Assembly (NCBI GenBank): GCA_009763385.1
Contig: CM019824.1
Location: forward strand, 143,909,705-143,973,704
Reading direction: 5' to 3'
Source of the DNA: Coix lacryma-jobi var. lacryma-jobi
Lineage: Eukaryota > Streptophyta > Magnoliopsida > Poales > Poaceae
Length of the DNA: 64,000 nucleotides
Shown here: positions 11,950 through 23,021 of the stretch, piece after piece
Position numbering within the stretch: the stretch's first letter is position 1
Layout: every line of letters begins with the position of its first letter
Notes under the pieces: generated by a model
The model's input: only the letters and a program-made list of their open reading frames with translations
What the model was told of the DNA's origin: nothing
Database searches by the model: none
Position numbers and translations under genes: made by a program

Positions 11950-12173
11950 CCAGTTTTGGGCCACAAAACCTGGGTGCAGCCGGCTTCTGAGTTTGGGCCA
12001 CAAAACTTGGGCTGAGGACGGTTTCCATGTTTGGGCCTCAAAACCTGGGCGCTGGCGGGTTTTTGAGTTTGGGCCACAAAACTCAGGCGATGGACGACAG
12101 GTTTCCCGGTTTCGGCCTCAAAACTGGGGGAGGACTTGAAGTCTGGTTTCCCGGTTTTGGCCTCAAAACCGGG
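11950..12173 (+). repeat. Hairpin-repeat array in the U3 of element C
   Basis: Six 24-bp inverted repeats start at 11950, 11987, 12025, 12063, 12105 and 12150. Each has about 8-bp arms around an 8-nt loop GGGCC(A/T)CA or CGGCCTCA. Arms are partly decayed here (for example TTGAGTTT with AAACTCAG), better kept in D and B. Confidence 0.8.
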
Positions 12174-12372
12174 GGGGGGGAGGTCCGTGAAAAGGACGAG
12201 TGGCACGGTGGCGGCACGTGGCGGCATCAGGTGAGGTCGCGTCGAGGCGAAGCTACCAGATGTGCGGACATGGCCATCGGATCACCATCTACTTTGAGCT
12301 GGTGCAGAATAGCCTTAGGGTTTAGCTGGTTCGCTCTCTGTATCATTAGGGGTAGAGTGGGAATAAAATTAG

Positions 12373-12382
12373 GATAAATAGA
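12373..12382 (+). promoter_or_regulatory. TATA-like box in the element C LTR
   Basis: GATAAATAGA lies about 200 bp downstream of the hairpin array and upstream of GGGAGACACCCACC; the corresponding place in B holds CTATAAATAAGAG. It probably marks the U3/R boundary. Confidence 0.5.
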
Positions 12383-12967
12383 GGGAGACACCCACCTCCC
12401 AACTCATCTCAGCCATTGCTATTTTCATTCTAGGGTTTCCTGCTCCCTATTCCCTGTTGTAGCTACTGAGATCCGCAGAGACGGCAATCATACCTCTGTG
12501 TTCGTGAGATTTTGAGGAAGTGAGACCGTAATCTCACTATTGTCTCGTGTGGTAGCTACACGGTTGCAATTCGTGGTTTGATTCGCGTTTTGAATTTGTT
12601 CTTCGCGTTCTTCGTTTCTCCACGATTTTCCCATCACTCGATCTCCCTCCTCGCTATGTCTTTTTCGAATCCACTTGAATCAACTTGTTCTTTGATGTGA
12701 GGAGAACATTTCCACCGAAGGAATTCATCTCAATCCTCACGAACAAGTAGATCGGGTCGATTCAAGTTTCATGGCGCTTTTTCCGTTCTTGCACCTACCC
12801 TCTCGATTTCCCGGTGATTTAGTTGATTTGAGCGGATGATTTCTTGGGGATAGTCTCCTAACTACCTTGTGATCATCTTCTCCAAGTTTGGGATCGAGGG
12901 ATTTCGATTTGATTCAATTTTGGGAAGATTTGGTGAGGAGGCGAACAAAATCGCCCTCACTGCTCGT

Positions 12968-13230
12968 TCGCGGACAGTCCGCCGCTAGGGCGCGGACAGT
13001 CCACACGTCGGGGTCTTGGCCTGACCAGTGGCCTGAGTCTGTGCTGTTCAGGCTGTGTCGGTACCCGCAGACAGTCCGCCGTTATCCGACGCGGACAGTC
13101 CGGGACCGTCCAGGGAAGGATCAGCAACAGTGCTGTTTGGCACGTTTGGCCGGCGGACAGTCTGCCACCAGAGTTCAAACAGTCCGCCGTTGGGCAGACA
13201 GTCCACGGTCGGGACTCCGGACAGTCTGGG
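12968..13230 (+). repeat. CGGACAGTCCG palindrome array in the element C leader
   Basis: Repeated near-palindromes of the form (G)CGGAC-A-GTCCG(C) at irregular spacing, about eight copies, several decayed (TCCAC, AGTCTG). Being downstream of the TATA box they should be part of the transcript. Confidence 0.75.
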
Positions 13231-13643
13231 ACTTTGCTGAAGCTTATGTTTTAGTGTGTTTGCTCTCCCGGCTTTTCGGCTTCGTTTCTGGACTTCTCGT
13301 TTGCTACTAGAGTTCACCTAGGAACCTCTCTAGGTATCTTTGCTACATGTTAGCATAGGTATTTGGAGGAATTCCGATGTAGCCTTCCATCTATGCTCGG
13401 AAGTGGGTTTTTGAGGTTGAACTTGACCCGGAGTTTTTCGAGCTTTGGTTTACTCGTTCTTGTGGTGCCTCGCTGTGATCCTAGGGATCATCCACCCTCT
13501 TCTAAGGGTCGTGGGAATCATGTTTGAGGTCGAAGCTTTTGGGGGTTGATTTGTTGGGACAGAAGCCATAATTTCGAAAGAAATTTTTAGGCTCCCATTC
13601 ACTCCCCCTCTGGTCGCCTTGCTTTAGCATTCTCGGTCCTTCA

Positions 13644-13661
13644 ATTGGTATTTGAGCAGGT
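13644..13661 (+). other. Element C primer-binding site (altered)
   Basis: ATTGGTATTTGAGCAGG follows the LTR; D and B have TTGGTATCGGAGC at this place. The CGG to TTG changes would weaken pairing with initiator methionine tRNA. Confidence 0.8.
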
Positions 13662-13706
13662 TAAGGATCTTCCACCTTAGCCAGTCCCAGATCCACAGAA
13701 GGCGAC

Positions 13707-16324
13707 ATGGATCGCGGCGTGGGCAAACCATCATTTTTCGATGGGACGAACTATGCGTATTGGAAGATACGCTTGTCGGCCTATCTCTAGAGCATGGGTG
13801 CTTCTGTCTGGGAGATTTGCAACAAGGCATATTACGTGGTATTGGCTGCTCGTGTGACTCAGCTGCAGATCGATGAGCATGATGCCAATAGCCGAGCCTG
13901 TAATGCTCTTTTCTCATGTTTGAGCATGTCTGAGTTTGATCGTGTTTCTCACCTCCCCACGGCCCGGGAGATTTAGGCGACCCTCATGCGCTTCCATGAG
14001 GGAACCACTCAAGTCAAATCCCGTCTCTACGAGTCACACAAGCGGGAGTATGAGAACTTTCGACACATGCCTGGCGAGAGCATAGAGAGTTTATTCGCTC
14101 GCTTTCAGGTGATTGTCAATAGGATGAGGGCTAACAAGGAGTTGTTGCCTTTCGACGATCATGAGAGGGCTCTCAAGCTTTTACATACTCTCGATCGGTC
14201 GGTGTGGGACTCTAAGGTTCAGGCGATCATCGAATCGTCTAACTATGAGACTCTCACTTGCGACGAGCTCTTTAGTAAGCTCAAGTCTAGTGAGATTGAT
14301 GCCATGACGAGGGCTTCTTATGAGAATCCTTCTGGCCCGTCGATGGCTTTGGTTTCTGGCTCTTCTGCTAACCCCTCTGGAGGCTTTGCTTTGTCTTCTC
14401 TTCTTTCTATCACAGAGGAGCAGCTGGAGTTCATGGGAGACGACGAGTTGGCTTTGCTTGCCAACCGGTTCTCGCGGTTCCACAATAACCGCATGAACCG
14501 TCGTCATGGAGGAGGATGCGCTGGGTGTTTTGAGTGTGGCGACCCTGATCACTTCATCGCCAACTGCCCGAAGAAGAACAAGCAAGCAGCGGGCAAGGGC
14601 GATCGTGGCCACAAGTATGACTCCGGCTGGCACAAGGAGAAGCACACCCCGCCCAAGCACAAGCGGAAGGGTGGCTTCAACAAGGAGTACATCAAGAAGA
14701 AGTACTTGGAGAAAGCCTAGGCCGAGCAGCGTGCTTTCTTCGCCACTCTCAGCGACGTCGACGACTCGGATGATGACTCCACTGCCTCAAGCAACGACGA
14801 GTCTGAGAAGAAGAAGATCGAGGACAGGCTGAACGACCCCTATTTCTTCGCCGACAACGAGAGCTTTTGCACCATGGCCCTCGAGGATGAGGTCAACAAC
14901 GAGCTGGAGGAGATCCCTCGGAACAACGACGACGACGACGACACCTCTCAGGTATCTCAGACCCCCGATGAACTTGCTGCTGAGGTTGAGAAACTTACTG
15001 CCACTCTCCTTAGTCAAGATAAGCTGCTTAGGCGTGCTACTAGAGAGAGGAAGGAGTTTAGGCAGAAGTGGGAGGATGCGGTGAAGGAACTTGAGTTTGC
15101 CAAGTCCACCGTTGTTGTCACCGAGAAGGGTGAGTGTGAGATGTGCACCAAGCACATGACTGACCTTCTCACTTTGAGAGGGAAGTATGCTGTTTGGTTG
15201 GAAAGGTGGATGAGCTTAGGGCTAGACCCTCATTGCTGGGTGCATGCAAGTCTTGTGCAGGCTTGCAATCCGAGTTGGCAGAGAAGAATGCCAAGATTGT
15301 ATCTCTTGAGAAGGCCAGCTCGGGTAGCACTTGTGTGTCTAGGTGCTCTTTGTGTGAGGGCTTGGAGATGGAGATAGCCAATGTGAAGCATGACAAGATG
15401 CAAACCGAGGACGAAAACACATACCTTCGGACCATCTTGTCATGGGTGTTTTGTGGTGAGCCGCAGCTTGGAATGATGATTGCCCAATTCAAGCGTGTTG
15501 CTGGAGGTCCAGGTGTAGGTTTCGCTCAAGGGTCGGTGAGTGCTGGTTCTTTTGGTAAGATTGGAGAGTTGAGTGGTCTTAATCCGAGTGAGAAGCCCAA
15601 CTCCACCACTACTCCCAAGCTAACCAAGATACCACCCAAAGAGCCTCTCAAACCTAACACCAAAGATGGAGTTTTTGTGGAACCTCCAAGAGCTCCACCC
15701 AAGAAACAAACATGGGCTCCAAAACGAAACCACCTGACGAACAAGCTAGACACCATGCCACCTATCCAAGAGGAGCTCATGCCACAAAAGAGCCAAGTGA
15801 TCCACACCCACTACCGTGAGTACCAAAAACCCCCTATGAGAGCGGTGAGGTACCATTGTGAGCACTGTGGGAGAGATGGACACTTGAGGGAGTTTTGCTT
15901 TCGGCGCAAGAGAGAGGAGCGCCGTGCAAGGGAGATGAACAATGCGGACATGTACCATCCTTTCCATGATGTGCATGTGCCTAATGTTCAGAGGAGAGCT
16001 GCTAGGCCTAGAGGTCCAATGCCTCAAGGCCCTAGGCCTCAAGGAGGTTTTGCCCGGCGGGATCCTAACTTTGCAGGATATGGACCCCTTGGCGGTGGCT
16101 TTGTTGTTGAGCGTTACCCCCCACCGCGTTTTGACTATCTCGATGGACGCTCTTCCCTTAGCGGGCCATGTTTTCCTGTGCGTGGTGATTGCTTTCCCCG
16201 TAGGCGTGCTAGGAATGGTTTTGTCATTAACCGTTCTTTTGAGCAGCCGGCCCAACACTGGTATTCTTCCTATTTTACTCACCCCAGTGTTGGACCGTAT
16301 GCTCACCTTATGTCTTTTTATTGA
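13707..16324 (+). pseudogene. gag: Element C gag, decayed
   Basis: ATG at 13707 (MDRGVGKPSFFDGTNYAYW). Stops occur at 13788 (CAG to TAG against element D), 13974 (TCG to TAG) and 14718 (CAG to TAG). A 1-bp deletion near 15192 moves the rest into another frame until TGA 16322-16324. Recognisable parts: N-terminal DUF4219/UBN2 gag domain, CCHC knuckle CFECGDPDHFIANC, a Lys-rich then Asp-rich linker, a coiled coil with repeated CxxC pairs, and a C-terminal knuckle CEHCGRDGHLREFC. Gag normally assembles the particle; this reading frame cannot. The LDRSVWDSKVQAIIES block matches D closely, which makes D the best guide to the original frame. Confidence 0.88.
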
Positions 16325-18188
16325 TGTAGGTAAAACGATTGGAAGACATTTGGTTGGTGGATTCTGGGTGTTCAAGGCACATGACCAGAAACGCCAAGTG
16401 GTTCTCCAGTCTTAGTCCTATTGCCGAAAAGGAATTTATCACCTTCGGCGACAATAGCAAAGGTAAAGTGTTGTCTCCTGGGTCGGTGCGAGTTAATGAG
16501 CACTTTGTGTTGCGTGATGTTGCTCTTGTTTCTAACTTGCATTTTAACCTTCTTCCTATTTTGCAACTTTTCGATGATGACTATGAGATTCGTTTTAAAC
16601 TGAATCTCAGTCGCATTTTAGATCCTCAGGGCAATCTTGTATGTTTGATTTCCCCCTTTGGGAAAGTCTTTCGTGCGAATTTCTCTGAGTCGTTTGGAAT
16701 TTCTCGTTGTCTTTTGGCTGGACCTTCCTCCTCTGATCTTTGGAAGTGGCATAGGAGACTCGGTCACCTGAGCTTCGACTTGCTTGCAAGGCTTAGCTTA
16801 CTTGGCCTAATCCGAGGATTGCCCAAGCTGCATTTGGAGAAGGATCTTGTTTGCCATTCTTGTAGACTTGGGAAGATGGTTGCCGCTCCCCACCATCCGG
16901 TGAATCAGGTTATGACTAAGCGCCCTAGAGAGCTTTTACATATGGACCTTGTCGGTCCGGCTCGGGTGACCTCAGTTGGGGGGAAGTGGTATGTGCTTGT
17001 TATTGTTGATGGTTTTTCGAGATATTCGTGGGTTTTCTTTTTAGCTGAGAAAACTGAGACTTTCTCTTGTGAGAACGAGTTCCCTAAGAACTCGATGAGA
17101 GCTATTCGTAGTGATAATGGTACCGAGTTCAAAAACTCAGACTTTGAAAAGTTTTGTGACTCTTTGGGTTTGGAGCATCAGTTTTCTTCCCCCTACACAC
17201 CGCCACAAAATGGTGTTGTAGAAAGGAAGAATAGGACCCTTGTTGAGATGGCCAGGATGATGCTCAATGAGCATAGGACTCCTAGGGGTTATTGGGCCGA
17301 AGCTATGAGCACTGCATGCTATATCTCAAATCGCATTTTTCTCTGAGCCTTCTTGAAAAAGACTTCTTATGAGTTGCGTTTTGGAAAATTGCCCAAGGTG
17401 AGTTATTTTAGAGTTTTTGGTTGCCACTATTTTATACTCAAGAAAGGCAACCTGGACAAATTCGAGTCTCGTTCTTCTGACGGTGTATTTTTGGGTTATG
17501 GCACTCATACTCGTGCATATCGTGTACTTAACCTTGATACTAACCGAGTCATGGAGACATCAGATGTCACCTTCGACGAGACCATGGTTTGTCCTTCTTC
17601 TCGTTTTGAGCGTGCAGGTGATCATGAGGTTGGAGAGCCTCTTTTTGATGATGAGGAAGAAGGTGCTGAAGGGATGGATGATCCAGCACTACCTCCACTT
17701 GTTGTGCCGCTAGGATCGGCTTCTACTACAACGACTCACCGCCCCAACCCCTCTTCGTCGACCACTTGGGGGCCGTGGGATCCGCCGCCTCGGGCTGTAC
17801 CACTTGTACCCGAGGAGGCGCCAGCTACTGTTGAGGGGGAGGTTTCTTCAGCTCGAGAGGCACCACGACACATTCATCGCCAACACCCTCCTCAACAGAT
17901 GATCGACAGCATCAATGAACGTGTCACTCGGTCAAGGTCACAACAAATCTCTCACTTTGCTCATTCTGCATTTGTTGCTGATTTTGAACCCCGAGATGTT
18001 GGACATGCTTTATCTGATCCGGATTGGGTTAATGCAATGCATGAGGAGTTAGAAAATTTTGAGAGAAATCGGGTTTAGGTTTTGGTTCCACCTCCTCCTG
18101 AGTGTGACCCTATTGGTACAAAATGGGTTTTCAAAAACAAACAAGGAGAGGATGGCCACATTCTGAGAAACAAGGCCAGACTTCTAGC
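16325..18188 (+). pseudogene. pol: Element C pol, first part: protease, integrase, start of RT
   Basis: Frame lies at -1 relative to the last part of gag. Protease motif LVDSGCSRHMT, GAG-pre-integrase WHRRLGHLSF with CHSCRLGK, and integrase core residues in HMDLVGP, RSDNGTEF and GVVERKNRTL are all present. Stops: TGA at 17344 (CGA in D) and TAG at 18076 (TGG in D). An in-frame deletion of about 24 bp at about 17069 (after TETFSC) removes residues between the first and second catalytic Asp of the integrase. RT begins with LVPPPPE and GTKWVFKNKQGEDG and is cut at 18188 by element J; it resumes at 31597. Confidence 0.88.
18184..18188. other. Left target-site duplication of element J
   Basis: CTAGC, repeated exactly at 31597-31601. 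It duplicates the RT-coding sequence of element C and proves that J inserted into C. Confidence 0.95.
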
Positions 18189-19766
18189 TGTTGACTCTTG
18201 CTAACATCGTTACTAGGAGTAGACTATGGAATCTATCCCTGGCAACGGCGCCAGAAAGGCTTGTTGGTACTTCTTAATGTAAGAAGTATAACTAACTATT
18301 CTTATGACTATTGGTAAATTCCGCAAGCGCACAGAATAAGTCAATTGTAGCACTTCACCCGGGAGTAACCGAGTATCGTATTTATTTCCACGGGGAAGCT
18401 ACTATGGCAGAACTAACACTAGGACCGCTATGAACAACTAGTGATTCTAGCAAGGTTAATCAAAATGTATGAATGGGGGTTTGATTTCTACTACTACTAA
18501 AAAGAAAGAAAGAAAGACTAATTACTACTAAACTAAATTGGCGGGGTCTGGCCGATGAACAGATTAATGTTTTCCTACACACTTACGATCACAACTAACT
18601 TAGCAACAAAGGTTTTATCTAGTTCTTCGAACCGTACACACCCTCTGGACTATTTACCTCAGACGTGCACAACGAGGTTTATGATTTAAGAACTAACCCA
18701 ACTACGTGGTGGAATTCAAGGCTCCCAGGGCAGTCACCACCTGTTTGCTACCACAGCTATCCGGGGGGCTAGCCACAAACTAAGGTATAATTAGTCTAAG
18801 CACCGCGCTTACACTAATATATACTACTCTAATCTTGCGTCCAAAACTAGAGCACTGATTACTCAGCGAAGAACCCAAACTAGATACAAACTAAATACTA
18901 AGTTATCTATGATCAAAAGCACTCAACAAGAACAATAAGTAAAGAACTTAAAGTAAATGCTGAAAGTAGAAGAACACTAAGATAAATGAAGAAAGACTTG
19001 GAATTATACCAGAGACTTGGAAGATCCTCTATTACAACTCCAGCTCTTCTCTTCTTCACTCTCGCTCTCACTCTAAGTCTCTCAACTAGAGTGTTTCTTC
19101 ACCAGAGCTTCGCTTACAAGAGAGTGGGACTAATGAGGTGAGGTCTGAGTACAAATGAGCTCGGGGGGTCCTATTTATAGCCTAAGGGACCTAGGGGGTA
19201 CTTATGGACCTCGAGTTAGGTCAGGGGGGTGAGTGTGGTGGCGGGCGCCAGCCCTAGGTGGCGGCCGCCACCCCCGTGGCCGTTGGATCCACCGACATTG
19301 CTTCAACGGCATCTAGGAGCTCCAGGGAGGCGGTTCCTATGTCGGTTGCATGTCCAAATAACCGTCACATGGGCAATTGGGTCATGATCCATGTGACATC
19401 CCTTCTTGGCCCTTGGATGCAATGACCTAAGTGATCAATGGCTGCAAATGAGTGTGGCACGCCTCCCCTGGATCAGTGACGTGGCAGGGGAGGAGTTTGG
19501 GCCTCACTCCCCTGACGACCGCCAGTGAGGGGTGGCGGGCGCCACCCCACCTTGGCCCAAAGTGAGCCTAGGTGAGTGTGCTCCCCTCCTGGTGGGTCCT
19601 CTTGGTCATTTTGCTCAAAAACCCTGCAATTTCCTACATTCAAATAAAACTCAAGGACAAGTGGAAATCGTTAGTTTATAAAGGGTTTTTGGTTGATTTT
19701 AGGCCCTTGTGTTGTGTTATATGACCTTGTTGATGCTAAGAATATGACACTTAGTGAGCATCAACA
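18189..19766 (-). repeat. Element J 3' LTR
   Basis: 1578 bp, TGTTGAC at 18189 and TCAACA at 19766. It contains a primer-site copy near its left end (18235-18253) and palindromes GGCGGGCGCCA at about 19243-19275 and 19530-19550. Confidence 0.95.
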
Positions 19767-19781
19767 AGCTCCCCCAAGCTT
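19767..19781 (-). other. Element J polypurine tract
   Basis: Minus strand reads AAGCTTGGGGGAGCT immediately before the 3' LTR. It is the expected plus-strand primer for an element transcribed on this strand. Confidence 0.85.
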
Positions 19782-20274
19782 ACCGCTTGCTCGTCCTCGA
19801 GCAAGCATGAACTTAAATTTTGGAAACTCTGTGTTTTTGTTGTGTATGCCCATATTATTTTCATCACCATGGAATTGGTAGTCTTCCCTGCACTCAAGAT
19901 TAGAATAAAAGACCAGCAAGAAAGAAGGTTTGTCTTTGCCTTGCCTATTTTGCTAATCAAGATATGTGGAGTTTTTGCAAGTTTTGTTCAAAAGAAAGCA
20001 TGCTTAGTAATTTCTGTGGCTCACTCAATCACTCATATTTGTATGTGGAAATGGAAGAATTATCCTCTCACTAAGATTCTATGTGGGGTGTAATGGGTAG
20101 GATAAAATGAGCATGCAATGCTAGCATAATTTTGCTAAGTTAGACAAATGGAGCAAAGGAGCAACAAGTCATAGGTTTAGACCAGGAATGTGCAAGTGTG
20201 TGGTATTTATCGTGGCTAATACTTTCATGGCACTTCTCCTTTTTATCTCATTTGTGGGATCATGGCTATGAATG

Positions 20275-20388
20275 AGAGCACTTGCTCTTTTGGATATTCT
20301 CTTCTTTCTAGAGCACTTGCTCTTTTGAATTTTCTTTCTAGAGCACTTGCTCTTTTGAATATTCTTTTCTTTCTAGAGCACTTGCTCT
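20275..20388. repeat. Four copies of the palindrome AGAGCACTTGCTCT
   Basis: Copies at 20275-20288, 20310-20323, 20340-20353 and 20375-20388, spaced 30-35 bp, separated by TTTGAATATTCTTTTCTTTCT-like spacers. Each copy has 6-bp arms AGAGCA/TGCTCT around CT. Confidence 0.85.
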
Positions 20389-20897
20389 TTTTTTACTACT
20401 ATAGCCATGTCCCTGAGATTTCATTATGGAGCATGATATTTTACCATGGAGTATTCCTAACAATAAATGGAAATAAAGGCATGTTGTGTGCGTATTCTCA
20501 GTGTAAGAATAACACTATATAGGTGGGTGCAAGTGAATTCCTTGGTCTAAAAATATGACAAGTTTCTCTACCATGTCTATCAACAAAGGTCTAACTAGCT
20601 CAACACTAACATACAGCAAGTGGAAGCTCCTACTCTAAGAGTAAAAATTATTTGGCTTTGGTAGGACTTTCTTTGCCACAGAAGTACTTAGAGCAAGTTT
20701 TTCAATTTTTCAAAATAACTACTCCACAAACTTGACTCGCTCAAGTCAAAGTAGAAGCTTACTTTCCCTTTACTTAGTCTAATGCTCATGTCTCAAGTTT
20801 AGTTCTAACATATATTTTCCCATGATAACTCTAATGCATGGCATACATTATTTTTATTCATTAAAAAGACTTACGATGAGAGTGTTTCATTTATTGC

Positions 20898-20933
20898 TAT
20901 TTATTATTATTATTATTATTGTTATTATTATTT
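20898..20933. repeat. ATT microsatellite
   Basis: About 12 trinucleotide units of ATT with one interruption (GTT). Confidence 0.85.
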
Positions 20934-21212
20934 TTTATTAATTAAGCTACAAATTAACTAAGATAAAACTCAAATTTAAATTATTGAAATAAAAAAAACT
21001 AACAGTAATAAAGATGGTAGTGATACTTACCTCTTTGATGGGGGTCCTCCCCCAAGCTGGCTGTTCGCGTGGTTGAGTTACATCCATCCTTGACGACGGT
21101 ACATGTCGTCCCAGTTCTGCTGGTTCTGCTGCAGGAGAGAAGAGATATTACCCAATTCTCCGCCAGTTTCCTGGTGGAATACTTAGAAATTTTGGTTCAA
21201 ATCGTTCAAGTC

Positions 21213-22743
21213 CTAACGGATTTCGGCAGTATCCATGGTGAGTCCATTCATTTGGTGTTGAAGACATCCCATATCGTGCATCCACTCGTCCTGATGAAAG
21301 GACGAATGGCGAGCGGCCTGTGGTGAGATTCCTCCAGGGTAGAACTCATCACCACGGCCAGTGTACCGGGTGGATCCTCCCAAAGAGTGGGATGAACTCC
21401 CTAACTGGGATGAGTGGAGGGATGCCTCATGGCCGTATCCCCACTGCGGATGTTGCGGTTGCTGCCAGTTTGATCCCCCTGCTTGGTGCGAGCCAGGGGG
21501 TGTCAAATGACCATAGCGTGCTGCTCCTCCATACTGCTCTGCATGAAAAGGGTCAAACTCCGGTGCCGCAGCTGCGGCTCTTGCTGCCTCTTCTGCTGTA
21601 CGGGTCTGCACTCGCGTCCTCCTCCTGGGGACCTGCATGATGTTCTCTCGAGCCAACCTGCGGTTTCGTTCTGCCTCGTTTTCCAGGGCCAAAAGCAACG
21701 TTGGTACATTCACCAACCAAAGTGACATGTCAGGAAGAGCGATTTTATTCACATAATCTTGGTAGATCATGTGAATTTCACCGGTCTCCTGGTTCTCACG
21801 CAAGAGGTGTCCTTGCGAGAAGTGTTCCATGGTCAAAAGGTCTCGGTCACTAGGAATGTAAGAGTATACAGCGGTGTTCAGCAGACCCATGTTTAAAGCC
21901 AGTCTTAGTTATCCATGATGTCATTTCGATATTTCCAGTACGTTGATCAAATTTAGACCAGTAGTCCGCCATGGCTTTGGCGGGTGATACTTTTATGTGG
22001 TTTACTAGAGCATAAAGCAGCAGCATTTCGGGCTTTTTAATTGGTCTTAAGTCAGGTCTTGGAAAGAGTGTGATACTAATATATTTATGAAAGAACCTGA
22101 GCGTGGGGTTGTGGATATTACTTGTACGGGGCAAGCCTGAGTTTCTGTTCCCAGCAATACTTTTCCAAAATTCATTTCTATTAAATCCCGTACAGGCAGA
22201 TTCCAGGCTCAGCAAGCATGAATCATCAAAGTTTAAATTCTTGCTGAACTGCTTCCATGTTAAAGTATGTTCTTCATTAAAAAGCCGAAATTTTATGTGA
22301 TTAGCAGATATTTGCATTGTGGCCAGAAATTCCATTGTGAGGGGCATAATCCCCTCCTCATTAACCTTCCATGCATCTTCCCATCCCAAGGTTCAAAAAA
22401 TATAGAGAAACTCATTGTCCATACCAGTGCGACTGAGCAAGTCGTCGTTGATGTGGCGGGTGTGAACGAACTCCCTCTCACTGAGGATGTTCCGGGCCTG
22501 CCGTTCCCGATCACTCTGCCAGATGATATTATCAACGGAATTCAGGACGTGGATGGTCGGTCCAGCCTGGTGTGTGGGCGGAGAGTTCCGATCCACCGAC
22601 ATTTCGTTGGTGGATGGAGTACCCCACCCAGCACTCTCCTCATCACTCCCAGCAAAGCGAATGTAAGTGTTTGCTCTCGACGAACTTCTCTCACCCTTAC
22701 TCTTTTTCTTCTTGCCGGTGAAGAAGTTCTTGAGAGGGCCCAT
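21213..22743 (-). pseudogene. ATHILA ORF1-like protein in the env-like position of element J
   Basis: Starts at ATG 22743 (MGPLKNFFTGKKKKSKG). A TGA at about 22393 and a 1-bp-type frameshift near 21885 break it; otherwise about 500 residues can be followed. Features: a basic N-terminus, then a globular part with LGWEDAWKVNEEG, HTLTWKQFSKNLNF and RFFHKYISITLFPR, then a Gln/Gly/Ser-rich low-complexity tail ending MDTAEIR. The middle part resembles the ATHILA ORF1 family (PF03078) found downstream of pol in Athila elements and sometimes called env-like; function is unknown. It could also belong to a related plant-transposon protein family. A profile search would settle the family. Confidence 0.6.
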
Positions 22744-23021
22744 GATTTCCTTGCTAGTGCTCAAGGTGGCTGGTGTTTTTGTGTTTTGAGTGAGGTGTAG
22801 GAACTTGCATGGGGTGTGGGTTGTATTTATAGGCTGAGGATGAAGGGGAAGGCTGAGAGCTCCTCCCTCCTGGCGGGCGCCAAAAATAAGTGGCGGGCGC
22901 CACCCCACCTTGCCCATTTTTGTCTGCAACCGACACATGAGGTTTCCCTCGTAATGTTGTGGCGGAACGGTCCCAATCCCATGGCCCACCGGTCCCCGTC
23001 AGCCTCTGACAGCCGAACCGA

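Larger units (their letters stand above)
11559..13643 (+). repeat. Element C 5' LTR, 2085 bp
   Basis: Starts TGCGGATACATGG, ends GGTCCTTCA directly before the primer site. Homologous to LTRs of D (41122) and, less closely, B (49399, 59285) and F. It contains the hairpin array at 11950-12173, a TATA-like box near 12373 and the CGGACAGTCCG palindrome array at 12968-13230. Confidence 0.9.
19782..21212. other. Element J noncoding region between ORF1-like gene and 3' LTR
   Basis: AT-rich sequence with no supported gene. It holds the AGAGCACTTGCTCT palindrome array (20275-20388), an ATT microsatellite (about 20898-20933) and a region rich in homopolymer A/T around 20940-21000. Confidence 0.7.

Noticed and set aside
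16314..16324. Slippery -1 frameshift site CTTTTTAT at the gag end of C and D
   Set aside because: In the gag frame it does not fit X-XXY-YYZ, and element B, with the same -1 frame relation, has CCTTCTAT there.
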